A program made the translations under genes and the position numbers. A DNA stretch of 64,000 bases from Mycobacterium noviomagense (GTDB taxonomy: Bacteria; Actinomycetota; Actinomycetes; Mycobacteriales; Mycobacteriaceae): the NCBI RefSeq assembly GCF_010731635.1, contig NZ_AP022583.1:2976001-3040000 (forward strand), read 5' to 3'. The first letter of the stretch is position 1, and every line of letters starts with the position of its first letter. The notes beneath the pieces were generated by a model. The model worked only from the letters and a program-made list of their open reading frames with translations, was not told the DNA's origin and ran no database searches. This document shows positions 17,853-29,121 of the stretch, piece after piece.

Positions 17853-18031
17853 CCGACTACAAGCTGTTCGTGTGTGTGCAGTGCGGCTTCGAGTACGACG
17901 AGGCGCTGGGCTGGCCGGAAGACGGCATCGCGCCTGGCACCCGCTGGGACGACATCCCCGACGACTGGAGCTGCCCGGACTGCGGCGCCGCCAAGTCCGA
18001 CTTCGAGATGGTGGAAGTCGCGCGTTCATGA
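17849..18031 (+). CDS. rubB: Rubredoxin RubB
   Basis: The 60-aa second rubredoxin has ligands in [10 protein letters not shown] and [14 protein letters not shown], the canonical AlkG2-like form. ATG 17849 overlaps the rubA stop. Tandem rubredoxins behind alkB are common in actinobacteria, and usually only the canonical one can support AlkB. Syntenic with Rv3250c. Confidence 0.95.
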   Translation: MTDYKLFVCVQCGFEYDEALGWPEDGIAPGTRWDDIPDDWSCPDCGAAKSDFEMVEVARS

Positions 18032-18654
18032 CAGCTACCCTCGCGCATGTGAAACGGGTCCCGTACGCCGAGGCGTCACGGGCCCTGTTGCGCGATTCGG
18101 TGCTCGACGCGATGCGCGAACTACTGCTGACCCGCGACTGGTCGGCCATCACGCTGGCCGACGTGGCGCGCGAAGCGGGCATCAGCCGGCAGACCATTTA
18201 CAACGAGTTCGGGTCGCGGCAAGGCCTCGCGCAGGGGTATGCGCTGCGGCTGGCGGATCGACTGGTGGACCTCGTCGAGGCCGCGATCTACAACAATGTC
18301 GGCGACATCTACGCGGCGTTTCTCGAGGGCTTTCGGGCGTTTTTCACCGAGTCAGCCGCCGACCCGCTGGTGATCTCGCTGTTGTCCGGAGTGGCCAAAC
18401 CCGATCTGCTCCAGTTAATCACCACCGACAGCGGACCCATCATCACGCACTGCTCGGACCGGTTGACGTCTTCGTTCATCCACAGCTGGGTCAACGCAAG
18501 CGAAGACGACGCGGGAATACTCGCTCGGGCGATCGTGCGGCTGGCCATCAGCTACGTCTCGATGCCGCCGGAAGCCGACCACGACGTCGCCGCCGATCTG
18601 GCGCGGCTGTTCACCCCGGCTGCCGAACGGTACGGCGTCATAGAAGCGCAATGA
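18028..18654 (+). CDS. TetR-family regulator of the alkB operon
   Basis: The 208-aa protein has an N-terminal helix-turn-helix at about residues 35-65: [21 protein letters not shown]. The C-terminal ligand domain is all-helical. It corresponds to Rv3249c. ATG 18028 overlaps the rubB stop as ATGA, so it is cotranscribed with the genes it probably controls. The palindrome at 16379 is its likely operator, and a fatty acid or alkane ligand is an inference from context. Confidence 0.92.
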   Translation: MTATLAHVKRVPYAEASRALLRDSVLDAMRELLLTRDWSAITLADVAREAGISRQTIYNEFGSRQGLAQGYALRLADRLVDLVEAAIYNNVGDIYAAFLEGFRAFFTESAADPLVISLLSGVAKPDLLQLITTDSGPIITHCSDRLTSSFIHSWVNASEDDAGILARAIVRLAISYVSMPPEADHDVAADLARLFTPAAERYGVIEAQ

Positions 18655-18735
18655 CCCGGCATGATGGCGGCGCCGGATCACGACTAATGTGTATGCAAGC
18701 TAACTAGTTGAATCGACGAGGATTGGGTGCAGACC

Positions 18736-20223
<1,488 letters not shown>

Positions 20224-20233
20224 GCGCTCCCTA

Positions 20234-20312
20234 TCGAGTCTGCGTTCACCGCGTCGACGCTGCGGTGATGGCTCGTTCGCCGCGCGCCGGCGCGCTACGA
20301 ACGCAGTCTCGA
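20234..20312. other. Branched inverted-repeat structure between sahH and tmk
   Basis: An outer stem pairs 20234-20247 with 20299-20312 (14 bp, one mismatch). Inside are a perfect hairpin TCACCGC/GCGGTGA (20246-20252 with 20262-20268) and the palindrome GCGCGCCGGCGCGC (20282-20295). Folded as RNA this gives a multi-branch shape. It may end sahH transcription or be a dispersed palindromic element. Confidence 0.5.
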
Positions 20313-20361
20313 CGTTATGAGTGCAGGCTCGCCTGCCCAGCGAGCGCGCTAGGCTCGCGCC

Positions 20362-20994
20362 GTGCTGATCGCGATCGAAGGGGTCGACGGCGCAGGCAAG
20401 CGAACACTGTCGCGGGGCCTGCAAGCGGCCTTCGAGGCCGGCGGAAAGTCGGTGGCCACGCTGGCCTTCCCGCGCTATGGGCAGTCCGTGCCGGCCGACG
20501 TCGCCGCTGAGGCGCTACGCGGCCAGCACGGCGACCTCGCGTCGAGCGTCTACGCGATGGCGATGCTGTTCGCGCTGGACCGCGCCGGGGCAGCAGCCCA
20601 GATCGAAAGGCTGCGTGACGACTACGACGTGGTGATCCTCGATCGCTATGTGGCCTCCAACGCCGCCTACAGCGCCGCCCGCCTGCATCAGGACGCCACC
20701 GGTGAGGTAGCCGCTTGGGTGCACGACATCGAATACGGCCGGCTGCACCTTCCGGTGCCGGATTGCCAAGTGCTCCTTGATGTTTCGGCTGAACTTGCCA
20801 GGCAGCGGGCACGCAACCGGGCGGTGCAGGAAGCGGGCCGCGACCGCGACGCCTATGAACGCGACGACGACCTTCAACAGCGCACCGGCGCGGTGTACGC
20901 CGGGCTGGCCGCCGCGGGCTGGGGTGGCCGTTGGCAAGTGGTGGGCGCCGACGTCGACCCTGGCAAGTTGGCCGCCACGTTGCTCGCCGGGTGA
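20362..20994 (+). CDS. tmk: Thymidylate kinase
   Basis: It phosphorylates dTMP to dTDP. The 210 aa show the P-loop EGVDGAGKRT at residues 5-14, the LDRYVASNAAYS motif (DRY, phosphate and dTMP binding), and a LID region rich in Arg and Asp around RNRAVQEAGRDRDAYERDDD. GTG 20362 matches the family N-terminus MLIAIEG. It lies 56 bp before mtrA, in the order of Rv3247c-Rv3246c. Confidence 0.95.
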   Translation: MLIAIEGVDGAGKRTLSRGLQAAFEAGGKSVATLAFPRYGQSVPADVAAEALRGQHGDLASSVYAMAMLFALDRAGAAAQIERLRDDYDVVILDRYVASNAAYSAARLHQDATGEVAAWVHDIEYGRLHLPVPDCQVLLDVSAELARQRARNRAVQEAGRDRDAYERDDDLQQRTGAVYAGLAAAGWGGRWQVVGADVDPGKLAATLLAG

Positions 20995-21050
20995 GCCGCG
21001 AGAAGAAACGCCCGCGTGATAGCTGAGTTTTATCGCGATGTGGTGACACC

Positions 21051-21737
21051 ATGGACACCATGAGGCAAAGGATTCTCGTCGTCGATGACGACGCTTCGCT
21101 GGCCGAGATGCTCACTATCGTGCTGCGGGGGGAAGGCTTCGATACCGCGGTCATCGGTGACGGCAGCCAGGCGCTCACCGCGGTCCGTGAGCTGCGCCCC
21201 GATCTGGTGTTGCTGGACCTGATGCTGCCCGGCATGAACGGCATCGACGTCTGTCGGGTGTTGCGGGCCGACTCCGGGGTGCCGATCGTGATGCTGACCG
21301 CCAAGACCGACACCGTGGATGTGGTGCTGGGCCTGGAGTCAGGCGCCGACGACTACATCATGAAACCGTTCAAGCCCAAGGAGCTGGTGGCCCGGGTCCG
21401 AGCGCGGCTGCGGCGCAACGACGACGAGCCGGCCGAGATGCTCTCGATCGCCGACGTCGACATCGACGTGCCAGCCCACAAAGTCACTCGCAACGGCGAG
21501 CAGATCTCGCTGACCCCGCTGGAGTTCGACCTGCTGGTCGCGCTGGCACGCAAACCGCGCCAGGTGTTTACTCGTGATGTGCTGCTCGAACAGGTGTGGG
21601 GATACCGTCACCCAGCGGACACCCGCTTGGTGAACGTGCACGTTCAGCGTCTGCGGGCCAAGGTCGAGAAGGACCCGGAGAATCCGCAAGTTGTCCTGAC
21701 CGTTCGAGGAGTGGGTTACAAGGCCGGACCTCCGTGA
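21051..21737 (+). CDS. mtrA: Response regulator MtrA
   Basis: An essential OmpR-type regulator of cell-cycle and cell-wall genes such as dnaA, rpfs and ripA. The 228 aa begin with a receiver domain (1-120) carrying the acidic pocket Asp12-Asp14 and phospho-acceptor Asp56 in LLDLMLPG, then a winged-helix domain with VWGYRHPADTRLVNVHVQRL. Length and Asp56 match Mtb MtrA exactly. ATG 21051 is used. It is followed by its kinase gene and lpqB. Confidence 0.98.
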   Translation: MDTMRQRILVVDDDASLAEMLTIVLRGEGFDTAVIGDGSQALTAVRELRPDLVLLDLMLPGMNGIDVCRVLRADSGVPIVMLTAKTDTVDVVLGLESGADDYIMKPFKPKELVARVRARLRRNDDEPAEMLSIADVDIDVPAHKVTRNGEQISLTPLEFDLLVALARKPRQVFTRDVLLEQVWGYRHPADTRLVNVHVQRLRAKVEKDPENPQVVLTVRGVGYKAGPP

Positions 21738-21813
21738 TCTGCGCCTGTGCAGATGCACGGCCGCGTGACGAATCGGGAGCCCGGCCGGCTTGCGGGGGAG
21801 AGCGGCAGTTGTG

Positions 21814-23469
21814 ATGTGGGGCTCGCGGCGACGCATCCGGAGTCGTTGGGGGCCTTCGACACCGCTGATGCGCGGTATGAGTGCGTTAAGCCGGGCGGTA
21901 GCCGTCGCCTGGCGCCGCTCGCTGCAGTTGCGCGTGATCGTGTTGACCCTCGGAATGTCATTCGCGGTGATCGTTGCGCTGGGCTTCGTGCTGACCAGCC
22001 AGGTCACCAACCGAGTGCTCGACGTGAAGGTCCGCGCGGCCATCGAACAGATCGAGCGGGCACGCAACACGGTTAGCGGGATCGTCAGCGGCGAGGAGGC
22101 TCGCTCGCTGGACAGCAGCCTTCAACTGGCCCGCAACACGTTGACGTCGAAAACCGACCCGTCGTCCGGCGCGGGGCTGGCCGGTGCGTTCGACGCGGCC
22201 CTTCTCGTCCCCGGCGACGGTCCGCGCGCCGCGACCACCGCCGGGCCCATCGATCAGGTGCCGACGTCGCTGCGTGACTTCGTCAAGGCGGGGCAGGTCG
22301 CCTACCAGTACGCCACCGTGCACACCGAAGGCTTCTCCGGGCCTGCACTGATCATCGGCACCCCGACCCCGTCGCGGGTGACCAACCTGGAGCTGTACCT
22401 GATCTTTCCGCTGGCAAACGAATCCAGCACGATCTCGCTGGTGCGCGGCACTATGACGACCGGCGGTGTCGTGCTGCTCGTGTTGCTCGCGGGCATCGCG
22501 TGGTTGGTCTCTCGCCAGGTGGTGGTGCCGGTGCGGTCGGCGTCGCGGATCGCCGAGCGATTCGCCGAGGGTCATCTGTCCGAACGAATGCCGGTGCGCG
22601 GCGAAGACGACATGGCGCGGCTTGCCATGTCGTTCAACGACATGGCCGAAAGCCTGTCGCGGCAGATCGCCCAACTCGAGGAGTTCGGCAACCTGCAGCG
22701 CCGATTCACCTCAGACGTCAGCCATGAGCTGCGCACCCCGCTGACCACAGTGCGGATGGCCGCCGATCTGATCTACGACCACAGCGCCGATCTCGACCCC
22801 GCGCTGCGGCGCTCCACCGAGTTGATGGTCAGCGAGCTGGACCGGTTCGAAACACTGCTCAGCGACCTCCTGGAGATCTCCCGGCACGACGCGGGTGTGG
22901 CCGAGTTGTCGGTCGAGTCGGTGGACCTGCGAGCGACCGTCAACAGTGCGCTGGCCAATGTGGGCCACTTGGCCGAGGACGCCGGTGTAAAGCTGATCGT
23001 GGACCTACCGCCTCGCGAGGTGATCGCCGAGGTCGACACGCGCCGAGTCGAGCGCATCCTGCGCAACTTGATCGCCAACGCCATCGACCACGCCGAGCGC
23101 AAACCGGTGCGAATTCGGATGGCCGCCGACGAAGACACCGTCGCGGTCACCGTGCGCGACTACGGCGTTGGGCTGCGCCCTGGTGAGGAAAAGCTGGTGT
23201 TCAGCCGGTTCTGGCGCTCGGATCCGTCCCGAGTGCGGCGGTCCGGCGGCACCGGACTGGGGTTGGCGATCAGCGTCGAGGACGCTCGGCTGCACCAGGG
23301 CCGGCTGGAGGCCTGGGGCGAACCCGGCAAGGGCGCCTGCTTCCGGCTGACGCTGCCGCTGGTCCGCGGTCACAAGGTCACCACCAGCCCGTTGCCGATG
23401 AAACCGATTGCGGCCGAACGCAGCGAGCGCCCACCCCGCCAGCGGGAGCACGCCGAAAGGGGCGCGTGA
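21814..23469 (+). CDS. mtrB: Sensor histidine kinase MtrB
   Basis: The septal membrane kinase of MtrA. About 551 aa: TM1 at residues 32-52, an extracytoplasmic region, TM2 near 225, a HAMP domain, then HisKA with SHELRTP (His304) and an ATPase domain with N box [12 protein letters not shown]1 DYGVGLR and G2 [10 protein letters not shown]. The start is uncertain between GTG 21811 and ATG 21814; both give the basic GSRRRIR N-terminus seen in Mtb, and a GGGGGAGAG lies upstream. Its stop overlaps the lpqB start. Confidence 0.95.
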   Translation: MWGSRRRIRSRWGPSTPLMRGMSALSRAVAVAWRRSLQLRVIVLTLGMSFAVIVALGFVLTSQVTNRVLDVKVRAAIEQIERARNTVSGIVSGEEARSLDSSLQLARNTLTSKTDPSSGAGLAGAFDAALLVPGDGPRAATTAGPIDQVPTSLRDFVKAGQVAYQYATVHTEGFSGPALIIGTPTPSRVTNLELYLIFPLANESSTISLVRGTMTTGGVVLLVLLAGIAWLVSRQVVVPVRSASRIAERFAEGHLSERMPVRGEDDMARLAMSFNDMAESLSRQIAQLEEFGNLQRRFTSDVSHELRTPLTTVRMAADLIYDHSADLDPALRRSTELMVSELDRFETLLSDLLEISRHDAGVAELSVESVDLRATVNSALANVGHLAEDAGVKLIVDLPPREVIAEVDTRRVERILRNLIANAIDHAERKPVRIRMAADEDTVAVTVRDYGVGLRPGEEKLVFSRFWRSDPSRVRRSGGTGLGLAISVEDARLHQGRLEAWGEPGKGACFRLTLPLVRGHKVTTSPLPMKPIAAERSERPPRQREHAERGA

Positions 23470-25235
23470 TGCGCCGGTTCGCGGCGCTGCTGAGCGTGGC
23501 CGTGGTCGCCGTGGTACTCGCCGGATGTGCGGCTGTCCCAAGGTCGTCGGCGCCGCAGGCCATCGGCACGGTTGCGCGGCCGGCGCCGTCGAACCTGCCC
23601 AAGCCGACCCCGGGCATGGACCCCGACGTGCTGCTGCGCGAATTCCTCAAGGCCACCGCCGATCCCGCCAACCGGCATCTGGCTGCCCGACAATTTCTGA
23701 CCCAGTCGGCGTCCAACGCCTGGGACGACGCGGGTAGCTCGCTGCTGATCGACCACGTCGTATTTGTGGAAACCCGTAGTGCCGAACGAGTTTCGGTCAA
23801 CATGAAGGCGGACATCTTGGGCTCGCTGTCGGACATGGGAGTGTTCGAGACTGCCGAGGGTGTATTGCCCGATCCCGGCCCGATCGAATTGGTCAAGACG
23901 TCCGGTGGTTGGCGTATCGACCGGCTGCCCAACGGCGTGTTCTTGGACTGGCAGCAGTTCCAGGCGACCTACAAGCGCAACGTGCTCTACTTCGCCGACC
24001 CGACCGGAAAGACTGTGGTCCCGGACCCGCGCTACGTCGCCGTCTCCGACCCGGATCAGCTTGCTACGGAACTGGTTTCGAAGGTGATCGCCGGCCCGCG
24101 CCCGGAGATGGCCCGGGCGGTGCGCAATTTGCTTTCGCCGCCGTTGCGGCTGCGTGGACCGGTGACCCGGGCCGACGGCGGCAAGACCGGCGTGGGCCGC
24201 GGTTACGGGGGCGCGCGGATCGATTTGGAAAGCTTGTCCACGACCGACCCGCACAGCCGCCTACTGCTTGCGGCACAGATCATTTGGACCTTGGCCCGGG
24301 CGGACATCAAGGGCCCGTATGTGATCAACACGGACGGCGCCGCGTTGGACGACAGGTTCACCGACGGGTGGACCACCTCCGATGTCGCCGCCACCGACCC
24401 CGGGGTCGCCGACGGTGCCGGCGCGGGCGTGCACGGCTTGGTGGGCGGCTCGCTGGTGTCGCTGGACGGTCAGCGATCCACCCCGGTGGCCGGTGCGTTC
24501 GGGCAGATGCCCGATCAAACCGCGGCTGCGTTGTCCCGCGGCGGCCATCGGGTGGCGTCGGTGGTGACGCAGCGGCCGGGCGCACCCGACATGGCGGCGA
24601 CACTGTGGATTGGCGATCTCGGCGGCGAGGCGGTGCCGTCCGCCGACGGCCACAGCATGTCGCGGCCGAGCTGGTCGCTCGACGACGCGGTGTGGGTGGT
24701 GCTGGACGGCAACAACGATCTGCGGGTCATTCAGGAACCGGCGTCCGGTCAGCCCGCGCGCATCCCGGTGGATTCGGGCGCGGTATCCGGCCGCTTCCCC
24801 GGTCCGATCAGCGAACTGCAGTTGTCTCGGGACGGGACGCGCGCCGCGATGGTGATTGCCGGACAGGTCATCCTGGCCAGCGTGGAGCAGCCGCAGGCCG
24901 GCCAGTTCGCGCTGACGTATCCCCGTCGGTTGGGCTTCGGGCTGGGGTCGTCGGTGGTGTCGTTGTCGTGGCGAACCGGCGATGACCTTGCGGTGAGTCG
25001 CACCGATCCGCAGCATCCGGTGTCGTATGTCAACCTCGACGGCGTCAACTCCGATGCGCCCAGCAGGGGTTTGCAGACGCCGGTGGGGATGATCGCGGCC
25101 AATCCGTCGGCGGTGTATGTCGCCGATCCTCGTGGGGTGCGCCAGCTTTCGGGCTCGGCCGCTGAAAACGAACAGATGTGGTACGACGTGCCGGGGTTCA
25201 CGGTGCCCGGCGCGGTGCCCGTGCTGCCGGGCTGA
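23469..25235 (+). CDS. lpqB: Lipoprotein LpqB, MtrB accessory protein
   Basis: LpqB binds the MtrB extracellular domain and affects MtrA phosphorylation and cell-wall homeostasis. The 588 aa start with a lipoprotein signal peptide ending in the lipobox VLAGC. A GerMN domain follows at about 45-290, then a beta-propeller LpqB domain to the end. ATG 23469 overlaps the mtrB stop by one base (TGATG); GTG 23466 one codon earlier is an alternative. In Mtb the next gene is Rv3243c; here an ESX-type toxin operon follows after 36 bp. Confidence 0.96.
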   Translation: MRRFAALLSVAVVAVVLAGCAAVPRSSAPQAIGTVARPAPSNLPKPTPGMDPDVLLREFLKATADPANRHLAARQFLTQSASNAWDDAGSSLLIDHVVFVETRSAERVSVNMKADILGSLSDMGVFETAEGVLPDPGPIELVKTSGGWRIDRLPNGVFLDWQQFQATYKRNVLYFADPTGKTVVPDPRYVAVSDPDQLATELVSKVIAGPRPEMARAVRNLLSPPLRLRGPVTRADGGKTGVGRGYGGARIDLESLSTTDPHSRLLLAAQIIWTLARADIKGPYVINTDGAALDDRFTDGWTTSDVAATDPGVADGAGAGVHGLVGGSLVSLDGQRSTPVAGAFGQMPDQTAAALSRGGHRVASVVTQRPGAPDMAATLWIGDLGGEAVPSADGHSMSRPSWSLDDAVWVVLDGNNDLRVIQEPASGQPARIPVDSGAVSGRFPGPISELQLSRDGTRAAMVIAGQVILASVEQPQAGQFALTYPRRLGFGLGSSVVSLSWRTGDDLAVSRTDPQHPVSYVNLDGVNSDAPSRGLQTPVGMIAANPSAVYVADPRGVRQLSGSAAENEQMWYDVPGFTVPGAVPVLPG

Positions 25236-25271
25236 GTTGTGGGCGACGAGGTGAATCGTTAGTTTTGCTGC

Positions 25272-25583
25272 GTGGATTCCGATGGGATCTTGCGGGTAGA
25301 TCCGGCGGCGATGGCTGGTTGCGCCCAGGCGCTGGGCGGTGCTGCGGAGGCCCTGCGGAGCAGGTTGGCCGAACTGGATGGCCAGGTCGGGGAGATGCTG
25401 GGGGGTTGGCAGGGAACGTCTGGCCGTGCCTATTCCTCGGCGTGGGACTTGTGGCATCGCGGCGCCGGCGAGGTGATGCTGGGATTGTCCATTCTGGCGG
25501 AGGCGGTCGGCAAAGCCGGTACGGCTTACCAGCACAACGAGTCGGCCTCAGCTCACGCGCTGCGAGGGGTCAAGGGTGGCTGA
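25272..25583 (+). CDS. esxF: WXG100 protein, EsxF-like
   Basis: The 103-aa helical hairpin protein has a GGWQGTSG turn at about residues 44-51. Key stretches LAELDGQVGEMLGGW and WHRGAGEVMLGLS, and the length, match my memory of Mtb EsxF (Rv3905c). Such proteins form heterodimers that guide substrates through type VII secretion. GTG 25272 starts 36 bp after lpqB. The gene overlaps the next one by 8 bp. It is named for the Mtb ortholog by resemblance; true orthology was not tested. Confidence 0.85.
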   Translation: MDSDGILRVDPAAMAGCAQALGGAAEALRSRLAELDGQVGEMLGGWQGTSGRAYSSAWDLWHRGAGEVMLGLSILAEAVGKAGTAYQHNESASAHALRGVKGG

Positions 25584-25866
25584 GGCATTCCGTGTCGATC
25601 CCGAGGCGTTGGCCGAAGCGGTCGAGCACATAAGCGAGTTTCAGCGCTATGCCGAAAGCATGCTCAGCGAAATCGATTCAATGGTAAGCAATCTGCACGC
25701 CACCTGGACCGGTGAGGCTGCTGCGGCGCACGCGGAGGCGCACCGGCATTGGAGCCGAGGTGAGGCGATGATGCGCGAAGCGTTGACCAAGCTGCAAGGT
25801 GCAGCCAAGACCGCGCACGCCAACTACACGGGCGCCATGGCCAAGAACGTAGGCATGTGGTCGTGA
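25576..25866 (+). CDS. esxE: WXG100 protein, EsxE-like
   Basis: The 96-aa helical hairpin has the turn ATWTGEAAAAH and a C-terminal half HWSRGEAMMREALTKL then AHANYTGAMAKNVGMWS, closely like Mtb EsxE (Rv3904c). It is the expected dimer partner of the preceding protein. GTG 25576 overlaps the upstream gene; the stop lies 4 bp before the toxin ATG. In Mtb the EsxE-EsxF pair is required for CpnT export and toxicity. Confidence 0.85.
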   Translation: MAEAFRVDPEALAEAVEHISEFQRYAESMLSEIDSMVSNLHATWTGEAAAAHAEAHRHWSRGEAMMREALTKLQGAAKTAHANYTGAMAKNVGMWS

Positions 25867-25870
25867 GCTG

Positions 25871-28594
25871 ATGGCGCCGCTGGGCGTTGATCCCGCTGCG
25901 TTAGACGGCGCCGGGTCCGCAGTGTCCGCCGTCGGTGACGGTCTGGCTGCTGCGGTAGGCGCGTTGACGGCCGGATATGGGGCGAACACGGGTCAGGACG
26001 CCGCCGGTGAGGTGTTCGGACTGAAATACCAGGACGCCGCAGAGTCGACGTTGAAGGCGGCGGCAGCGGCGATTAATGCGTGCCGCAGCGTTGGATTCAA
26101 GGTGCGGGTTGGGGCGTCGAATTACTCCAAGGCGGAGGCTGCTTCGACGTTGGGTGGTGGTGCCGATGTGTTGCCGCCACCGGCACAGCCGGCTGACTTT
26201 GCGGCGCCGGGGGCGCCGGGGACGTTGGGTCCCGGGGTGCCTGAGCCGCTGTTGTGGTCGGTGGTGGAAGCGTTTGTCGGCGACTTGTGGCCCAATGGAA
26301 ATGCGGCGCAGATCCATGCTGCCGCGGGTTGCTGGCGGACGTTCGGTGCGGCGCTACATGGCGCGAAAGATGCGTTGGCCGGGCCTAATTCAGTGGTCGG
26401 CGCGCAGCAGATGCCTGAGGGCGGGTTGATTCAGCAGGCTTTTTCCAAGCTTGGCGACGACATGGCCGGTATCGGCGCAGAGTGCGACAAACTGGCCAAG
26501 AGTCTGGGCGATTTTGCCAACCAGGTGCAGCGAACCCAAGATGCGATCCGGGATTTATTGCACCGGTTGGGCTCTCCGTCGGGCCTTTTCCATGAGGTGG
26601 TAGAAGTCTTCAAGGGCCACGGGCTCGACGAGGTCAAAAAGATCGCCGACGACATCAAGGCGGTGCTGAGCAACCTCATGCGCGAGGCTCAGGCCCGCGA
26701 GCAGGAGCTAAGCCAGGGGATGCAGATGCTCGACGGTTTAGTCCGCGGTCTGCAGATCTACATGCGCAGCGAGATCACCCATTTTGTGGGTGAGGACGTC
26801 GGCAACCCGCTGGCAACGGCTTTCGACATCTACACCAACGTCGGCGAGGGCCTCATCAAAGACGTTGTTGGGCTGCCGCAAGGCGTTCAGGCACTGAACC
26901 CGCTGCGGTTCGGCTACGACCCCAAGGGCGCCGCGGCTACTTGGAAGGGCCTAGCCGAGCTGCCGTTGTTGGGCGATCCGATGACGGCTCCCATTGTGGA
27001 TGCGCTCGATCCGCAGGCGCGCCCTAACCTCGCGAAGGGGCTGCTCCACATCGATGATTGGCGCGGTGACCGGCCCGGTTTGGGCGCCGGGGAAAACATT
27101 GGTGACCTTCTGATGCTGGGTGTCCCCGGTCTCGGTGAAGCTGGCGCGGCGGCTCGGGGCACCGAGGCGGCCGGCGCCGCCGGCAGGGCCGCTGAGGAGG
27201 TCGAGACCGCCACGACGGCTGGCCGCGGTGGGCGCGCACTGGGCGAGGCCGGGGAGATGGGTCGGGCCACCGGCGCATTAGGTGATGTCAGCAAGACCTC
27301 CGACGCTTTAACGAAAGATCTTCAGAATGTCGGTAGCAATCTGCCCAAGACCCACCCGCCGGCTGGTGGGCGCCCGGGGGGTTTGCCGCCGGGACAGGGT
27401 GAACCGCCGGTTGGACCGGCACCCCGCCCCGTCGAACCAGCGCCCGCGCCTAGGGCGGAGCCGCCCACCCCGACGCGCCCGCAAGAGCCGGCGCCCACAA
27501 CGCCACATGGGGCCGAGCCGCCCATCGGCCCCCGCGAACCGGCGACTGTTGCTCAACCCTCGGCGCCGGACGGTGCGCATGAACCGGTCCCGTCGTCCCC
27601 AGGCCAACATTCCGTACCTGCAGCCGCCGCGCCGGCTGAACAGTCGCTCGCACCCGGCGCCGAGGTGCCATCAGCGCCGCGCACGCCGATCACGCCCGAG
27701 AGCATCCCGGCCCAACCGAGCCTGGCTGGCGCTCATTCACCGCAATCCGCGCCAATATCAGCGCCCCACAAGCCGATTCCTGACTCCTATCCGGGTGGTG
27801 TGCACCCCTTCGACGAGCCCCCACCCGAAGCTGGCGGAGCTGGCGGTTCTGATGGCGGTGATGGCCACGGTGGTGGCGGTGATCACGGCGGCGAAGACGG
27901 CGCCGACGGTAGGGGCGAAGGCAGCCACAGCGGAGGCGGCGACCACGGTGACGCACATGACCCGCTGCATTCCCACGAGCCCTCGGGCGAGGGATGGGAG
28001 CGATTGCCCAATAAGGATGACATTGACCCGCAATACGGCGAGCCCTTGGACGAGCATTGGGACTATGACCACAATCCGGCAGGCCCAAGCCGGATAAATC
28101 CTGACGTCGCCGAAATCATGAAAGACCCGGACGGGCCGTTCGGCCGCGACCCGCAAGGGCACCCGTACACCCAACAGCAATACGCAGAGCGATTCAATCA
28201 GCTGGGGCCGAATGGCGAGCACTGGTACAACTTCCCCGGCAACGACGGCGCAGTAGTGCACACAAAGGTCGCTTTCAGCAACCTCGACCAATTCAAGAGA
28301 TACTTCGGCGACCAGGTGGACCGCATCGGAGGGGACGATGGCGCGTATCTCGCGGTTATGAAAGACGGCATGCCGGCATCGTGGGAGGAACGCGCGATGC
28401 ACGTCGACTCCCTCGGCGACCCTCGAAACGCCTACCGCCTCGACCGCCTCCCCGACGGTTGGCGCATCGAAGTGTCCGAGGTTGCACCGGGGCTGGGCCA
28501 GCCCGGGGGCGCGCCACAAGTGCGAATACTCAACGCCGACGGTGAGCCAGTGAGCGTGAGAGACCTGAGAAAGAAATGGGGCGTATTGCAATGA
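25871..28594 (+). CDS. cpnT: CpnT-like secreted protein with C-terminal TNT NAD-glycohydrolase-like domain
   Basis: The 907-aa protein is organised like Mtb CpnT (Rv3903c). Residues 1-490 form an Ala/Gly-rich helical N-terminal domain with ESX-substrate features. Residues about 493-650 are a Pro/Ala-rich linker. About 653-700 are extremely rich in Gly, Asp and His. The last 130 or so residues form a TNT domain with QVDRIGG (Arg818), a conserved ERAMH (His844) and GLGQPGGAPQ (Gln877). The Gln877 position corresponds to Gln822 of Mtb TNT, known to matter for NAD cleavage; His844 probably corresponds to His792. Mtb TNT depletes host NAD and causes necrosis. The stop overlaps the immunity gene as ATGA. 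NAD-glycohydrolase activity is inferred from motifs only. Confidence 0.85.
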   Translation: MAPLGVDPAALDGAGSAVSAVGDGLAAAVGALTAGYGANTGQDAAGEVFGLKYQDAAESTLKAAAAAINACRSVGFKVRVGASNYSKAEAASTLGGGADVLPPPAQPADFAAPGAPGTLGPGVPEPLLWSVVEAFVGDLWPNGNAAQIHAAAGCWRTFGAALHGAKDALAGPNSVVGAQQMPEGGLIQQAFSKLGDDMAGIGAECDKLAKSLGDFANQVQRTQDAIRDLLHRLGSPSGLFHEVVEVFKGHGLDEVKKIADDIKAVLSNLMREAQAREQELSQGMQMLDGLVRGLQIYMRSEITHFVGEDVGNPLATAFDIYTNVGEGLIKDVVGLPQGVQALNPLRFGYDPKGAAATWKGLAELPLLGDPMTAPIVDALDPQARPNLAKGLLHIDDWRGDRPGLGAGENIGDLLMLGVPGLGEAGAAARGTEAAGAAGRAAEEVETATTAGRGGRALGEAGEMGRATGALGDVSKTSDALTKDLQNVGSNLPKTHPPAGGRPGGLPPGQGEPPVGPAPRPVEPAPAPRAEPPTPTRPQEPAPTTPHGAEPPIGPREPATVAQPSAPDGAHEPVPSSPGQHSVPAAAAPAEQSLAPGAEVPSAPRTPITPESIPAQPSLAGAHSPQSAPISAPHKPIPDSYPGGVHPFDEPPPEAGGAGGSDGGDGHGGGGDHGGEDGADGRGEGSHSGGGDHGDAHDPLHSHEPSGEGWERLPNKDDIDPQYGEPLDEHWDYDHNPAGPSRINPDVAEIMKDPDGPFGRDPQGHPYTQQQYAERFNQLGPNGEHWYNFPGNDGAVVHTKVAFSNLDQFKRYFGDQVDRIGGDDGAYLAVMKDGMPASWEERAMHVDSLGDPRNAYRLDRLPDGWRIEVSEVAPGLGQPGGAPQVRILNADGEPVSVRDLRKKWGVLQ

Positions 28595-29121
28595 CGAAGC
28601 GGATCGAGGTTTCTACGCAACTGGAGGAGTGGGCGCGCAGCGGCGGTTGGCGGCTGTCCGAGGCCGAAGACGGGCGCCCGATGTTCTGGAAAGAGGGCGG
28701 GCAGCTGCAATATTTGGTCAGGCGAAACGGCGACGGCTGGTTCGTCATTACGCACTTAGACCGCGGCGGCCCCGAGCATCTCGTCTTAGCGGCGCCCTCG
28801 ATCGAGACGATCGAGAGGTATTTTTTTGGGGATCTCGGCTCATCCGTCAGGGAGCATCTCAGACTGCCGGACGTGCGCGAGCCTCTGTCTCGGGACGAGC
28901 TAGCGCCCGGATTCAGCCTCGGCACACGCACGTTTGAAGGGGTTGAGGACCGGATGGCGTTGATCGATTCTGCCGGCGCGGTGGTGGCAGTCTCCAGCAG
29001 AGACGTGTGGACAGGAACGGACCGACTGGTGAGGCTGTCGGTGTATGTGACCGCGACCATCGACGACATCGTCGCGTCATTTCTTGATCCCGAAGGAAAG
29101 CCGCTGTTTAGCCTCCGGTAG
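28591..29121 (+). CDS. Immunity factor for the TNT toxin (IFT-like)
   Basis: The 176-aa protein has exactly the length of Mtb IFT (Rv3902c) and shares long stretches with it: MFWKEGGQLQYLV, WFVIT, SIETIERYFFGDLGSSVRE, ALIDSAGAVVAV and FLDPEGKPLFSL. IFT binds the toxin's catalytic site in the cytosol and protects the producer. ATG 28591 overlaps the toxin stop by 4 bases, the tight coupling expected of a toxin-immunity pair. The gene is less G+C-rich than its neighbours, with a run of seven T near 28820. Confidence 0.87.
   Translation: MTKRIEVSTQLEEWARSGGWRLSEAEDGRPMFWKEGGQLQYLVRRNGDGWFVITHLDRGGPEHLVLAAPSIETIERYFFGDLGSSVREHLRLPDVREPLSRDELAPGFSLGTRTFEGVEDRMALIDSAGAVVAVSSRDVWTGTDRLVRLSVYVTATIDDIVASFLDPEGKPLFSLR

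Noticed and set aside
18655..18735. SAH or SAM riboswitch before sahH
   Set aside because: The leader is only about 80 bp and shows no matching helices.
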